Numbered from the stretch's first letter, positions 8,004 through 17,807 are shown. The stretch: 40,207 bases of DNA from Betaproteobacteria bacterium TMED22 (GCA_002167745.1 NHCB01000015.1:1389-41595); one strand, 5' to 3'. Translations and numbers: made by a program. Notes: generated from the sequence alone by a model not told the origin.

Positions 8004-9047
8004 ATGAAATTTGTTGATGAAGCCAAGATAGATCTGCACGCTGGCAAGGGTGGTGATGGTGTTGCGGCTTTCAGGCGAGAAAAATATGTCCCGAAAGGAG
8101 GGCCGAGCGGCGGCGATGGCGGTCGTGGAGGATCGATCTTTATTCGGGCCTCAAGAGATATCAATACGCTTTTGGAATATCGATACAAGCGAACATTTCG
8201 GGCAAAAAATGGAGAAAATGGGCAAGGAAAGGATTGTTACGGAAAATCAGGTGAGGATCTCTTCCTGGAGGTACCGATGGGAACGATTATTTACGATGCA
8301 ACCGATAACTCAGTCTTATTTGATCTAAGTAGAGATGGGCAAATAGAAGCACTATGCAAAGGCGGAAAGGGCGGTTTAGGTAATCTTCATTTCAAGTCGA
8401 GCACAAATCGCGCTCCAAGACAGTTCACTCATGGTGAAATGGGCGAGAGTAAAAGCGTCCATATGGAGCTGAGCGTATTGGCTGATGTGGGATTACTAGG
8501 ATTTCCAAATGCGGGAAAATCAACCTTAATAAGCGCGGTATCAGCCGCAAAACCAAAAATCGCAGACTATCCGTTCACTACACTTCACCCCCATTTAGGG
8601 GTTGTTCGTTCAGGTTTTAAAGGTAGCTTTGTCATTGCAGACATTCCCGGACTAATCGCAGGGGCATCCGATGGCGCTGGGTTGGGCCATCAATTCCTTA
8701 AGCATTTACAACGGACTAAGATACTCGTGCATGTCATAGACGTCGGCACTGACTATCCGGATACCGAAGCTATTACCAACGGTGCTCATCAAATCTGTCA
8801 GGAATTACAAAAATACGACGAATCACTATTTAAAAAGCCTCGATGGATCGCTCTAAATAAAATAGATTTGATTCCCAAGGAAGATCGAATACGATTTTTT
8901 GAGAAAATATCTGTCATCCTTAAAAAGAGAGTCGCACAAAGCGAGCAGATTTTTCCGATATCTTCCGTCTCATCAGACGGTACAACCGCATTGATCAATG
9001 GCATCATGGAGTATATGAGTAAACTCGAAGAAGCCGAAAAGAAGTAA
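8004..9047 (+). CDS. obgE: GTPase Obg/CgtA
   Basis: Obg is an essential GTPase that binds the 50S subunit and links ribosome assembly with growth control. The N-terminal glycine-rich Obg fold spans about residues 1-158 ([27 protein letters not shown]). The G domain follows with G1 GFPNAGKS (166-173), the YPFTT switch, G3 DIPG (213-216) and G4 NKID (285-288). At 347 residues it is shorter than E. coli ObgE (390), because the variable C-terminal tail is nearly absent. No clear ribosome-binding site precedes the ATG. Confidence 0.96.
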   Translation: MKFVDEAKIDLHAGKGGDGVAAFRREKYVPKGGPSGGDGGRGGSIFIRASRDINTLLEYRYKRTFRAKNGENGQGKDCYGKSGEDLFLEVPMGTIIYDATDNSVLFDLSRDGQIEALCKGGKGGLGNLHFKSSTNRAPRQFTHGEMGESKSVHMELSVLADVGLLGFPNAGKSTLISAVSAAKPKIADYPFTTLHPHLGVVRSGFKGSFVIADIPGLIAGASDGAGLGHQFLKHLQRTKILVHVIDVGTDYPDTEAITNGAHQICQELQKYDESLFKKPRWIALNKIDLIPKEDRIRFFEKISVILKKRVAQSEQIFPISSVSSDGTTALINGIMEYMSKLEEAEKK

Positions 9048-9073
9048 ATAAATACCCAGCTAAAAAAGAAAAA

Positions 9074-10195
9074 ATGAGTCCCAAGATAAATCGCTTCAAA
9101 CGAATCATCGTCAAGATTGGTAGCAGCCTGATCACTAGCAATGGTCAGGGACTGGACTCAAACGCCCTTAAAGAGTGGACGCGGCAAGTGGCTGAAATCA
9201 AGCAACAGGGCTGTGAAGTGATACTTGTATCAAGTGGTGCGGTTGCCGAGGGCATGCTTCGCTTAAGGTGGAATAAGCGGCCTTCAATGATTCATGATCT
9301 GCAAGCAGCAGCAGCTGTAGGGCAGATGGGATTGATTCGAGCGTATGAAGACGCATTCCAGACTTTTGGTTTGCACACCGCTCAAATTCTGCTTACCCAC
9401 GACGACCTAACGAACAGAATGCGATACTTGAATGCTCGATCAACGCTTCGCACACTTATCGATATGGATATCGTGCCCATTGTGAATGAAAATGACTCGA
9501 TAGCTACGGATGAAATTAAATTTGGTGACAATGATACGCTAGCGGCATTGGTCGCTAATCTAACGGAAGCCGATACGCTAATTATTCTTACCGATCAAGA
9601 CGGACTTTTCACCGCGGATCCTAGAACATCCTCTAAAGCCATTAAAATCGATATCGCAGATGCGGGAGATCCCTCATTAGAAAAAATGGCAACCAACAAT
9701 GGATCAACTTTCGGCAGTGGTGGCATGATCACCAAACTGCGCGCTGCTAAACGAGCTGCCCGAAGCGGAACGCACACGATCATAGCGAATGGCAAAGAAA
9801 GTAATGTCTTACTGAGAATCGTTGCTGGAGAAGCCATCGGAACTCTACTTAAGACATCGAAACCAGTTATGGCCGCCAGGAAACAGTGGCTTAGCAATCA
9901 TTTGCAAGTCCGGGGATCGGTTACCCTAGACGACGGTGCGATACGCGCTATAACGACGAATCATAAAAGTTTACTGCCCATAGGCGTTATAGCTATAGAG
10001 GGAAATTTCGACCGTGGAGACGTGGTAACGTGCACCAATAAAGATGGAGACGTTATTGCCTATGGACTAATCAACTACAACTTTGAGGAAACCGACCAAA
10101 TCAAAGGAGTCACTTCCGAAAAAATAGAGGAAACTCTTGGGTACGTTGACGACTTAGAACTGATTAGCAGAGACAATTTAGCGTTGGACAACTAA
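9074..10195 (+). CDS. proB: Glutamate 5-kinase
   Basis: ProB phosphorylates glutamate with ATP, the first step of proline synthesis, and is feedback-inhibited by proline. The 373 residues (E. coli 367) contain the amino-acid kinase domain with KIGSSLIT near the N-terminus, [17 protein letters not shown] for substrate binding and [10 protein letters not shown]-terminal PUA domain starts at about residue 280. It follows obgE by 26 bp, a common pairing, and both are probably one transcription unit. proA is not in the window. Confidence 0.96.
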   Translation: MSPKINRFKRIIVKIGSSLITSNGQGLDSNALKEWTRQVAEIKQQGCEVILVSSGAVAEGMLRLRWNKRPSMIHDLQAAAAVGQMGLIRAYEDAFQTFGLHTAQILLTHDDLTNRMRYLNARSTLRTLIDMDIVPIVNENDSIATDEIKFGDNDTLAALVANLTEADTLIILTDQDGLFTADPRTSSKAIKIDIADAGDPSLEKMATNNGSTFGSGGMITKLRAAKRAARSGTHTIIANGKESNVLLRIVAGEAIGTLLKTSKPVMAARKQWLSNHLQVRGSVTLDDGAIRAITTNHKSLLPIGVIAIEGNFDRGDVVTCTNKDGDVIAYGLINYNFEETDQIKGVTSEKIEETLGYVDDLELISRDNLALDN

Positions 10196-10211
10196 GAGTA
10201 AGGGCCAAGAC

Positions 10212-10787
10212 CTAAAACCCCTTGCCTTTTATCCCTTGGGGCTTGTTCATTTTTCCTTTCTTGAATAACGCCCTTAAACGCCTTTCGTCCAAAATGCTTA
10301 AAGTTCCATCACAAATATAATACTCCAACAAATCACTCCTGTAGCTATTAGGCGTCTTGGGACTTACTGATCTCCATTTTGCCCTCTTAGCCGGCATCCA
10401 TTTTGCATCAAATGCCCAACTGGACGCATACAATTTATTTTCTCTAGTTTCGCACCTAAAACCCTCGTAAGTAATGTTTTCGCTTCCTTTAGGAGAAATA
10501 GCGAGCAAACTCATACGTACCACCCCGTCACCTCCAAACTCGATTGAAGAGATGTCAATATAAAAAGTAAACCCTGTCTGACTTCTTGTTTGATATTGAC
10601 TGAAACTACTTCTCGGAGAAAGCACAGGTAAATCAATAGGCGACTCTCGCCAAACATCTGGAGTTTCATATTTATAAGCTCTGGGGCTGTTACGCGGATC
10701 GTTATCTTGGGCAAGCGGCTCGCCTTTAATGGCTACTGCCAATGAGACAAATACGAACACAAATCCGATGCAGTTTAATATCGTCAC
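10212..10787 (-). CDS. CNP1-like family exported protein
   Basis: The protein begins with a hydrophobic signal-like segment and then shows the pattern of the CNP1-like family, uncharacterised exported proteins named after a neisserial antigen. Supporting stretches are DVWRESPIDLP, the GDGVVRMSLLAISPKGSENITYEG region and a cysteine in FRCETRENKLYASSW. I chose the GTG at 10785-10787, which has a GAGGG ribosome-binding site and gives a clean signal peptide. An in-frame TTG at 10824-10826 would overlap the cfa stop but has no ribosome-binding site. The gene lies just after cfa, probably in the same transcript, and converges on proB. Function is unknown. Confidence 0.75.
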   Translation of the reverse strand: MTILNCIGFVFVFVSLAVAIKGEPLAQDNDPRNSPRAYKYETPDVWRESPIDLPVLSPRSSFSQYQTRSQTGFTFYIDISSIEFGGDGVVRMSLLAISPKGSENITYEGFRCETRENKLYASSWAFDAKWMPAKRAKWRSVSPKTPNSYRSDLLEYYICDGTLSILDERRLRALFKKGKMNKPQGIKGKGF

Positions 10788-10822
10788 GTACGAGCCCTCT
10801 AAATACTCAGTCGTTTCAGTTT

Positions 10823-12013
10823 TCAAGGATAGACATGCTGCCTAGTCAATGGATACGAGACTTTACCCGAACCTAGAGGCTTTGTACCCAAAATTTGGAA
10901 AATAGAAATCCAACCGCGCTCAAATGCATGAGCCGACCCGGCCATGTAGATTCTCCATATTCTGTAGCGTTCCTCACCAATGATGGATTTAGCTCTGGCT
11001 TCATTTTTCTCTAAACGATCAACCCAATGCCAGAGCGTTTTTGCGTAATGCGGCCTTAAGCCCTCAGCGTCCCAAACTTCGATACCAGAACGAGCCAACT
11101 CTTTAAGTACCGTGGAGACGTGAACAAGCTCACCGCCTGGAAAGACATATTCGTCCACAAAGCTACCTATGTCGCTGCCCAATGCGTGGTCGTCAGTTGA
11201 ATTAGTGGTAATTCCATGGTTCATCACTAACCCCCCCGGCTTAAGCAAAGAACATATTTTTTTAAAATAAATAGGAAGATTACCCTTTCCGACATGCTCG
11301 AACATCCCGACACTCGAAACTTTGTCAAAATAACACTCGTACGATAAATCCCGGTAGTCAAGAAGCTCGACTCGGCAGGAATGCTGAAGCCCAAGACTTT
11401 TTATCTTATCCTTCGCGTATGCATGCTGCTGATCAGACAAAGTAATACCCAAAGCCTCTACGCCGTAGTGCTTCGCTGCCCAATTGATCAATGCGCCCCA
11501 ACCGCAGCCTATATCCAGCATTTTTTCACCTGGCTTTAAATCGAGTTTTTTACAAATATGGTCAAGCTTTTGCTCTTGGGCCAAATCTAGGCTGTCACTC
11601 TCTTTTTTAAAGTAACCGCAGGAATACACGCGCTGTTGATCTAACCATAAAGCATAAAATTCGTTTCCAACATCATAGTGACTTCGTATCGATTGACGAT
11701 CAGCAGGCTTCGTGTGTCGCCACCGCTTAAGGAAATCCAAACGCTTTTTGTACGTTGCAGAGGTCCCTGCAACAAGTTTTTCTCCAAGCGCCAGTGTTTG
11801 ACGCGCATCACCCTCAATATCGATTGTCCCACGCACATATGCTCGTGCGAGCTTTCCAAGCGTTGGGCGGCTGAGCGCGAGCGCTGCCATCTGCGACTTG
11901 AGCGAGAGCCTTACCTCGGGATTGCCGACCGCATCGATGCGCGTGCCATCCCAGAGCACAATTTCAATGGGTAACTCTAACGCCTTGAGTTTCTTCTCGA
12001 TATTACCAATCAT
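10823..12013 (-). CDS. cfa: Cyclopropane-fatty-acyl-phospholipid synthase
   Basis: This enzyme methylates cis double bonds of membrane phospholipid acyl chains with S-adenosylmethionine, giving cyclopropane fatty acids that protect against acid and other stress. At 396 residues it is close to E. coli Cfa (382). The lipid-side motif HYDVGNEFY (112-120) is followed by the SAM-binding LDIGCGWGA (166-174), and GWISIFQIL near the C-terminus is also typical. The gene follows DUF3501 by 81 bp on the same strand, placing it behind the rubrerythrin block and suggesting a shared stress context. Confidence 0.94.
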   Translation of the reverse strand: MIGNIEKKLKALELPIEIVLWDGTRIDAVGNPEVRLSLKSQMAALALSRPTLGKLARAYVRGTIDIEGDARQTLALGEKLVAGTSATYKKRLDFLKRWRHTKPADRQSIRSHYDVGNEFYALWLDQQRVYSCGYFKKESDSLDLAQEQKLDHICKKLDLKPGEKMLDIGCGWGALINWAAKHYGVEALGITLSDQQHAYAKDKIKSLGLQHSCRVELLDYRDLSYECYFDKVSSVGMFEHVGKGNLPIYFKKICSLLKPGGLVMNHGITTNSTDDHALGSDIGSFVDEYVFPGGELVHVSTVLKELARSGIEVWDAEGLRPHYAKTLWHWVDRLEKNEARAKSIIGEERYRIWRIYMAGSAHAFERGWISIFQILGTKPLGSGKVSYPLTRQHVYP

Positions 12014-12094
12014 AAATCGTCATAGAACTCATCCACGATATAGATTAGTTTATAACAAAATTGTTGGTTTAGGACTACATCAATTTGACGCTTA

Positions 12095-12679
12095 CTATTG
12101 TGCGCTCAAATCTCCTGCTAACGAGTCACGCAGATTTTCAGGCACTTCTTCTATCTCCACCGTGTAATTCGGATGATCTACACCAATACTCAGCGCTGAG
12201 CCATGCAATAACGACTTTTTCATGTCATCAGTTAATTCGAAGCGAAGAAAATGAACTGAGGAGGTTTTCTCACCATTCTCTCTGTCCAAATCCTCATCAG
12301 CATGTGGAAATACCTTTCGAAACCCAGGAACACGCACCCAAACCATATCTTCCAAATCAATAAGTTTTGAAAGCGCAATCTTTCTCTCGACCTCATCGGG
12401 ATATTCAATCAAAAGAGTCGCCTTCCAATTACTTCCGTCAGGAACCAGAGGTAGATACGCATGAAGCTCCTCCTCAATGGCCTCTTCTTCAAAAATGCGC
12501 TCGATTCGCAACATCTCTTGGATCTGATATTGAACGGTTAGCGCATCCTCAAATAACAACGTTACATGCTCCCCAAGATGAACCTTTCTCATCTTCTTGT
12601 GCTCCATCACCTCCGCACGAAATGACGATCTGCGTTTTGAATATTCCTCTAATGACATCAAACTTGTTCTACTTAACAT
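12095..12679 (-). CDS. DUF3501 family protein
   Basis: This 194-residue cytoplasmic protein resembles the DUF3501 family. It has no signal peptide or membrane segment, is rich in Glu and Arg, and has helical stretches such as ALTVQYQIQEMLRIERIFEEE. DUF3501 genes recur next to rubrerythrin and Fe-S oxidoreductase genes, as here, where it lies 17 bp after the Fe-S gene with a strong GGAGAGGA ribosome-binding site. The biochemical role is unknown. Tight linkage suggests it assists or regulates the Fe-S/rubrerythrin partners. Confidence 0.82.
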   Translation of the reverse strand: MLSRTSLMSLEEYSKRRSSFRAEVMEHKKMRKVHLGEHVTLLFEDALTVQYQIQEMLRIERIFEEEAIEEELHAYLPLVPDGSNWKATLLIEYPDEVERKIALSKLIDLEDMVWVRVPGFRKVFPHADEDLDRENGEKTSSVHFLRFELTDDMKKSLLHGSALSIGVDHPNYTVEIEEVPENLRDSLAGDLSAQ

Positions 12680-12696
12680 TTATTCCTCTCCGATTC

Positions 12697-14031
12697 TTAT
12701 AACCCGTAAGCAATCCTCAACAATGTGATGGGATGACGTTTTTCCACATCATTCAGATCCTGCTTCGCTTCAATGCCTTGCACGATGTGCGTGGCCGCAA
12801 TGGCACAGTCTGAGCTGATGTAGCGTGGTGTTTTCTCACCCATTTGACGGAATACCGGTCGACCAATTTTCATTGAGTCATCAAAATACTCCTTCTTAAC
12901 ACCCCACGTGCCATCATGACCCGAACATCGCTCTACCGTACTGACCACCGTATCTGGCACTCGTTCCAACATTTCCTTGGTCTTTAAACCAATGTTTTGC
13001 ACGCGCAGATGACAAGGCACATGATATGAAACCTGACCTAGCGATTCCTTAAATTCCGTATTAAGTAGCCCGTCGCGATCACGCATTACTAAATATTCAA
13101 ACGGATCGACCATAGACTTCGCTACCAAACGCACTTCATCATCATCGGGAAATAGCAGCGGCAGCTCTTGCTTAAACATCAACGTGCATGACGGGACAGA
13201 AGTCATCAAAGCGTAGCCATCACGGGCATACTTCACCATTTGAGGAATGTTTTTCTCTTTTAAGCTCTTCACGGCATCAAGATCCCCTAATTCCAACTTT
13301 GGCATGCCGCAGCAGGCCTCTTTTTGGACCGGTAATGCAGGGATCTTATTATGTTCGAGGACCTTGAACAGATCATCGCCGATGTTTGGCTCATTATAAT
13401 TGATATAGCACGTAACAAACACGGCGACCTTCCCTCGTGTTCTCTGCCCGTCTTGTGGCGTTACATCATCAACTTGAGGCATTCGCGACCGAAAAGTCTT
13501 TCCCGCGTATCTAGGTAATTTTCTATCCTTGTGAATACCAAGCGTTTTCTCCATCACATTCCTCGTGAGCTTGTTTGAATTCACCGCGTTAATCGTTTGA
13601 ACAACGACAGGAATAGAGGATAACTTGCCTAAAGCGTCAGTACTCGACAGTAATTTATCGCGAAATTTGGTTTCCCCGTTTTTGAATTTTTGTGCCTTAG
13701 CGCGCAACATCAAATGCGGAAAATCAACGTTCCATTCGTGTGGCGGAACATAGGGACATTTACTCATGTAACACATATCACACAGGTAACACTTATCCAC
13801 CACTTTCGAATAGTCCTCCTTCGCAACACCATCCACTTCCATGGTGGCACTCTCATCGATCAAATCGAACAGTGTCGGAAACGCCGTGCATAAATTTACG
13901 CACCGACGGCACCCGTGACAAATATCAAAGACACGCTCGAGCTCTTCGTTTAGGGGCTCTTCCTTATAGAATTCCTCGTCTTGCCAGTTCAGGGGATGCC
14001 TCGTAGGGGCCTCCAGACTACCTTCTTTCAT
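12697..14031 (-). CDS. Fe-S oxidoreductase, GlpC / heterodisulfide reductase-like
   Basis: The 444-residue protein carries two [4Fe-4S] ferredoxin motifs: Cys38, 41, 44, 48 and Cys81, 84, 87, 92. Two CCG-type domains follow. The first has a complete ACCGMPKLELGD; in the second the expected Cys-Cys-Gly reads CSGHDGTWG. This is the layout of GlpC-like electron-transfer subunits and HdrB/HdrD relatives. No membrane segment is seen and no glpA or glpB partner lies nearby, so glycerol-phosphate oxidation is unlikely. Its neighbours, rubrerythrin and DUF3501, suggest it passes electrons to or from rubrerythrin. The start has a GGAAGG ribosome-binding site. Confidence 0.85.
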   Translation of the reverse strand: MKEGSLEAPTRHPLNWQDEEFYKEEPLNEELERVFDICHGCRRCVNLCTAFPTLFDLIDESATMEVDGVAKEDYSKVVDKCYLCDMCYMSKCPYVPPHEWNVDFPHLMLRAKAQKFKNGETKFRDKLLSSTDALGKLSSIPVVVQTINAVNSNKLTRNVMEKTLGIHKDRKLPRYAGKTFRSRMPQVDDVTPQDGQRTRGKVAVFVTCYINYNEPNIGDDLFKVLEHNKIPALPVQKEACCGMPKLELGDLDAVKSLKEKNIPQMVKYARDGYALMTSVPSCTLMFKQELPLLFPDDDEVRLVAKSMVDPFEYLVMRDRDGLLNTEFKESLGQVSYHVPCHLRVQNIGLKTKEMLERVPDTVVSTVERCSGHDGTWGVKKEYFDDSMKIGRPVFRQMGEKTPRYISSDCAIAATHIVQGIEAKQDLNDVEKRHPITLLRIAYGL

Positions 14032-14060
14032 AAACCTTCCGCCATAAAAACACAGTCAAC

Positions 14061-14098
14061 AAAAAAAGCGTGAGCGAAATCACTTTACGCTCACGCTT
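14061..14098 (-). terminator. Terminator after rubrerythrin
   Basis: AAGCGTGAGCG (14066-14076) and CGCTCACGCTT (14088-14098) form a perfect 11-bp stem with an 11-base loop, followed on the minus strand by T7 (14061-14067). It lies between rubrerythrin and the Fe-S gene, so it probably ends most rubrerythrin transcripts and lets a fraction read through. Confidence 0.85.
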
Positions 14099-14126
14099 AT
14101 TCCTACCAAAAACAATGGATCTCGAA

Positions 14127-14549
14127 TTAATCTTCTAGAGCGTCCAAAGCTTTTTGGAAACGATTGGCGTGGGAGCGCTCAGCTTTCGCCAGAGTCTCAA
14201 ACCAGTCAGCGATTTCATCAAAACCCTCATCGCGAGCAGTCTTTGCCATTCCTGGGTACATGTCTGTGTACTCATGAGTCTCACCAGCAACTGAAGCAGT
14301 CAGGTTATCCCGTGTTCCACCAATGGGTAAGCCAGTGGCTGGATCGCCGACTTGCTCAAGGTACTCGAGATGACCATGAGCGTGCCCGGTCTCTCCTTCA
14401 GCGGTTGAACGGAACACTGCCGCCACGTCATTTTGACCCTCGACATCTGCTTTATTTGCAAAATATAAATACCTTCTATTTGCTTGCGATTCACCAGCGA
14501 ACGCATCTTTAAGACTTTGCTCAGTCTTTGATCCTTTTAAATCAGCCAT
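14127..14549 (-). CDS. Rubrerythrin-type di-iron protein without rubredoxin domain
   Basis: Rubrerythrins are di-iron proteins that reduce hydrogen peroxide in the cytoplasm. The 140 residues cover only the four-helix erythrin domain, with ligands Glu20, Glu53, His56, Glu90/Glu93, Glu124 and His127 (ExxH in EGETGH and AERSH). The C-terminal rubredoxin domain of classical rubrerythrin is absent, so electrons must come from a separate partner, plausibly the Fe-S oxidoreductase encoded next. The start has a GGGAGA ribosome-binding site. Upstream dyads at 14645-14689 and a terminator right after the gene suggest strong, regulated expression. Confidence 0.9.
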   Translation of the reverse strand: MADLKGSKTEQSLKDAFAGESQANRRYLYFANKADVEGQNDVAAVFRSTAEGETGHAHGHLEYLEQVGDPATGLPIGGTRDNLTASVAGETHEYTDMYPGMAKTARDEGFDEIADWFETLAKAERSHANRFQKALDALED

Positions 14550-14644
14550 TGGAAATCTCCCTTTTCGTTGTTCAATTGCTCTTAACTATTGTCTTCAATC
14601 CGCATTTACTGTTGTAAATACAAAACGTCGTGTACTTCTAGACC

Positions 14645-14689
14645 ATCAAACTTTAGACAAGTTCTAAATTTTTGATACACGAAGTGTAT
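14645..14689. promoter_or_regulatory. Nested inverted repeats upstream of rubrerythrin
   Basis: Three dyads fall in this stretch. TTTAGA (14652-14657) and TCTAAA (14663-14668) flank five bases; outside them ATCAAA (14645-14650) and TTTGAT (14671-14676) extend the symmetry. Directly abutting is ATACAC-GAA-GTGTAT (14675-14689), a perfect 15-bp dyad. They lie about 95-140 bp upstream of the rubrerythrin start, a likely place for a redox or iron-responsive regulator. No exact match to a known site could be assigned. Confidence 0.45.
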
Positions 14690-14749
14690 TTTTCCACTCG
14701 AGCCATGTCAATGCACAGAACAATAATTAATGGACTTAAGTGCTTCCAG

Positions 14750-15571
14750 TTAACGGCTCTCTACATTCTTTTTAGGTCGAAAATATGACTCATTGAGATA
14801 AAAATCTAATTTCTCATTTTCATTCCAACAACCAGGCAAACCGAGCATCGGTAGGGGCGAAAGTTCGCGGCCAGACATGAAAGCCTTTTGGTCGGAAACC
14901 AGCATCAAAAGTGCATTGTCAACATCAGTCCGTTGCTCATCCAAACTGGTATTGAGTCCATCATCTACCTGATTGATAATCACAGCCTTACCAGTCATTC
15001 CGATATAAGGATTGATCGTTTTTTCTAAAAGCGCGTGCCCAAAAACGTAAAAGGACATGTGCGACCTGACCTCCTCTCGACGCTCGTAAAAAAGCTCAAC
15101 CCATCGAAAATCAATCAAGAGAGTGGTTAATTCCGCATTCCGAGACAGTACAATTACCCCTTCCTCATCAAATAAAGTTAGCGCATCGCCCTCTGGAGAA
15201 CGATCTTGGTACTGATCAGTCCTTAAGACCCTGTAGTGTCTGGCGTTGAGCGCTGCTTTAGACTTAGGAAATAACAACCAAGTGAAAGCATTTAGCAAAT
15301 CATGCCAATTTTCAGGTCGAACTTGGACCTCTCCAGACAAAAAGGCGCGTTGCTCAAAACCTGTCTCGAAAGTTTTTGATCGCTCATATTGAGTTACAAA
15401 TTTAATGTCGATCCCATTAGCATTTACAATAGTGCCGGTCTGCTCGTTGGCCAAACGATTAAGCACGTCGCAACTAGGCCAACCGGACGAGTCGACAACG
15501 CGAAGGTACTGTTTTACCTCTTGGGAAAAATTACTCGCTAATAATCTTTTTCGACCTTCTTGAAAATCCAC
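14750..15571 (-). CDS. DUF3025 family protein
   Basis: This 273-residue soluble protein carries the conserved centre of the DUF3025 family, with NAFTWLLFPKSKAALNARH at about residues 94-112 and further conserved segments such as FYVFGHALLEK. No signal peptide or membrane segment is visible. DUF3025 proteins are found in beta- and gammaproteobacteria and have no established function. The gene is divergent from the LhgO-like gene, with 77 bp between the starts, and is separated by 200 bp from the rubrerythrin start. Confidence 0.8.
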   Translation of the reverse strand: MDFQEGRKRLLASNFSQEVKQYLRVVDSSGWPSCDVLNRLANEQTGTIVNANGIDIKFVTQYERSKTFETGFEQRAFLSGEVQVRPENWHDLLNAFTWLLFPKSKAALNARHYRVLRTDQYQDRSPEGDALTLFDEEGVIVLSRNAELTTLLIDFRWVELFYERREEVRSHMSFYVFGHALLEKTINPYIGMTGKAVIINQVDDGLNTSLDEQRTDVDNALLMLVSDQKAFMSGRELSPLPMLGLPGCWNENEKLDFYLNESYFRPKKNVESR

Positions 15572-15648
15572 TGGGTTACGGCGTTAAAATAGGTTATGAC
15601 TATACTATCTCAGATGCGAATAATATTATTTAAGGATTTATAGTAGAA

Positions 15649-16758
15649 GTGGATCAAATCGAATGTGTAATTATCGGCGCAGGCGTGGTAGGTCTATCCA
15701 TCGCCCGTGCATTGGCACTCGAAGGCAGGGACATCCTCATCATCGAAAAAGAGGATGCTTTTGGCCTACACACCAGCTCGAGAAACTCAGAAGTTATTCA
15801 TGCTGGAATTTACTATCCAAAAGATTCGCTTAAAGCACACCTATGCGTCAGGGGGAAGGAAATGCTTTACGAATATTGCGATCTCCGTGGCATTCCCTAT
15901 AAACGCATTGGAAAATTAATTGTTGCAACAGAGGATTTCGAGATCGAAACCGTCAAGCAATACATCACTAAAGCGAGTGATAACGGTGTTGAAGACCTCA
16001 TATACCTTAGCCACAACGAGGTGGCGGAACTAGAACCAGAGGTGATTAGCGTGGGCGCAGTTTTTTCTCCGTCTACTGGCATTATCGACTCACACGCTTA
16101 CATGCTCAGCCTTCTCGGAGACACAGAAAATGCGGGCGGTGTCGTGGTCTATCAAACTTCCATCGCTTCAATTAAACCTGAGGAAGACGGCTTCAACGTC
16201 AAAACCGAAGGTCTCAATGCCCACGAAATAAAAGCCAAAATAGTAATTAATGCCGCAGGACTATACGCATGCGATGTAGCTAGGACCACTGCAGACTTAG
16301 ATGAAAATTTAATTCCACAACCGTACTATGCGAAAGCCCACTACTATTCACTGTCTGGCCATAACCCTTTCAAACACCTTGTTTATCCGGTCGCGCGTCA
16401 AGCCTCCCTTGGAGTTCATGTCACCGTTGATATGGCAGGTGCTGCTAGATTTGGGCCAGACATAGCTTGGATAGAGGGAATTGACTACTCTTTTGATAAT
16501 TCAAGGGAGGAGCTCTTTTATGACGCCATTCGTCGGTATTGGCCGGCAGTCAATCGAGATCAGCTGCAACCCGGCTACACGGGAATTAGACCAAAAATAT
16601 CCGGTCCGAATGAACCGGCTGCTGATTTTTTAATCCAGTCCTCCAAGGATCATCAGATTAAAGGGCTCATTAATCTTTTTGGGATTGAGTCTCCAGGCCT
16701 CACTTCTAGCTTGGCCCTTGCTGAAATGGTAAGACAACTCATCGAGTCCGAAGCGTAG
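15649..16758 (+). CDS. LhgO-like FAD-dependent oxidoreductase (DAO superfamily)
   Basis: The protein opens with a Rossmann FAD-binding motif, VIIGAGVVGLSIARALA, followed by HTSSRNSEVIHAGIYYP, the signature region of L-2-hydroxyglutarate oxidase-type enzymes. At 369 residues it is shorter than E. coli LhgO (about 420). Likely chemistry is flavin-dependent oxidation of a 2-hydroxy acid or an amine; the substrate is not proven. Translation starts at GTG (15649-15651) with AAGGA about a dozen bases upstream. It converges with the aldolase gene, four bases apart, so it is not in that operon. Confidence 0.82.
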   Translation: MDQIECVIIGAGVVGLSIARALALEGRDILIIEKEDAFGLHTSSRNSEVIHAGIYYPKDSLKAHLCVRGKEMLYEYCDLRGIPYKRIGKLIVATEDFEIETVKQYITKASDNGVEDLIYLSHNEVAELEPEVISVGAVFSPSTGIIDSHAYMLSLLGDTENAGGVVVYQTSIASIKPEEDGFNVKTEGLNAHEIKAKIVINAAGLYACDVARTTADLDENLIPQPYYAKAHYYSLSGHNPFKHLVYPVARQASLGVHVTVDMAGAARFGPDIAWIEGIDYSFDNSREELFYDAIRRYWPAVNRDQLQPGYTGIRPKISGPNEPAADFLIQSSKDHQIKGLINLFGIESPGLTSSLALAEMVRQLIESEA

Positions 16759-16762
16759 AATA

Positions 16763-17791
16763 TTACAACTCGCCCACTTTTTTTTGTTCGTTTAACAAAT
16801 CAAGCGCTACATCAACGATCATATCTTCTTGACCACCAACCATTCGTCTTCGACCAAGCTCGACCAATATGTCGATAGTCTTTAATCCATATTGTTTAGC
16901 AGCTTTCTCGGCATGTAACAAAAAACTTGAGTACACCCCCGCATAGCCCAAAGCTAAAGTCTCTCGATCAACCCGCACGGGACGATCTTGCAAGGGTCGA
17001 ACAATATCCTCTGCAGCGTCGATTAACTTGTATAAATCACAACCGTGATTCCATCCAAGACGATCCGCGGCAGCGACGAAGACTTCTAATGGCGCATTGC
17101 CCGCCCCAGCACCCATGCCAGCCAAGCTCGCATCGACACGATCACATCCCTCCTCCACCGCCACGATAGAATTAGCAACTCCCAGGCTGAGATTATGATG
17201 CGCGTGCATTCCCGTTTGAGTCTCAGGTTTTAGAATATCCTTAATTGCTTTAAAGCGATCGCGAACATCATTCATGTTTAGCGCTCCGCCCGAATCCACG
17301 ACATAAACACAAAGTGCCCCATAACTTTCCATTAGTTTTGCTTGTTTCGCGAGGCCAGAGGGACTATTCATATGACTCATCATCAAAAAACCCACAGGCT
17401 CCATACCAATATCTCTTGCATACTCAAGATGTTGCTTTGAAATGTCAGCCTCCGTGCAATGGGTCGCTACACGAACAACGCGAGCGCCGGCATTAAAAGC
17501 AGCCTTTAGATCGTGCACTGTTCCAATCCCTGGTATCAGTAACGTAGCGACCTTAGCAACAGACAATTCTTCTGCAACGGCAGCAATCCACTCGATATCT
17601 GTATGTCGGCCAAAACCGTAATTAAACGATGAGCCTTGCAATCCATCTCCGTGTGCGACCTCAATCGAATCAACATTCGCCTCATCTAAGGCCCTCGCGA
17701 TACTTTTAACATGATCGATTCCGTATTGGTGTCGAATCGCATGTGACCCGTCACGTAACGTAACGTCTGAAATATATATTTTTTTATTCAT
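16763..17791 (-). CDS. dmpG: 4-hydroxy-2-oxovalerate aldolase
   Basis: This class II pyruvate aldolase splits 4-hydroxy-2-oxovalerate into pyruvate and acetaldehyde in the lower meta-cleavage pathway. The 342 residues match the family. Arg13, Asp14 and His17 ([11 protein letters not shown]) form the active-site start, and His196 and His198 (MHAHHN) fit the metal ligands. [12 protein letters not shown] is also characteristic. It follows the acetaldehyde dehydrogenase gene by 16 bp; the two proteins normally form a complex that channels acetaldehyde. No ring-cleavage gene is present, so the source of the hydroxy-oxo acid is open. Confidence 0.94.
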   Translation of the reverse strand: MNKKIYISDVTLRDGSHAIRHQYGIDHVKSIARALDEANVDSIEVAHGDGLQGSSFNYGFGRHTDIEWIAAVAEELSVAKVATLLIPGIGTVHDLKAAFNAGARVVRVATHCTEADISKQHLEYARDIGMEPVGFLMMSHMNSPSGLAKQAKLMESYGALCVYVVDSGGALNMNDVRDRFKAIKDILKPETQTGMHAHHNLSLGVANSIVAVEEGCDRVDASLAGMGAGAGNAPLEVFVAAADRLGWNHGCDLYKLIDAAEDIVRPLQDRPVRVDRETLALGYAGVYSSFLLHAEKAAKQYGLKTIDILVELGRRRMVGGQEDMIVDVALDLLNEQKKVGEL

Positions 17792-17807
17792 ATATCGACT
17801 CCATTAC

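Noticed and set aside
11678-11974. Plus-strand open frame of about 98 codons inside cfa
   Set aside because: Shadow of the well-supported cfa gene; no ribosome-binding site and no known domain.
12697-14031. Assignment as GlpC of anaerobic glycerol-3-phosphate dehydrogenase
   Set aside because: No glpA or glpB nearby; neighbours are rubrerythrin and DUF3501, so only a GlpC-like architecture is claimed.
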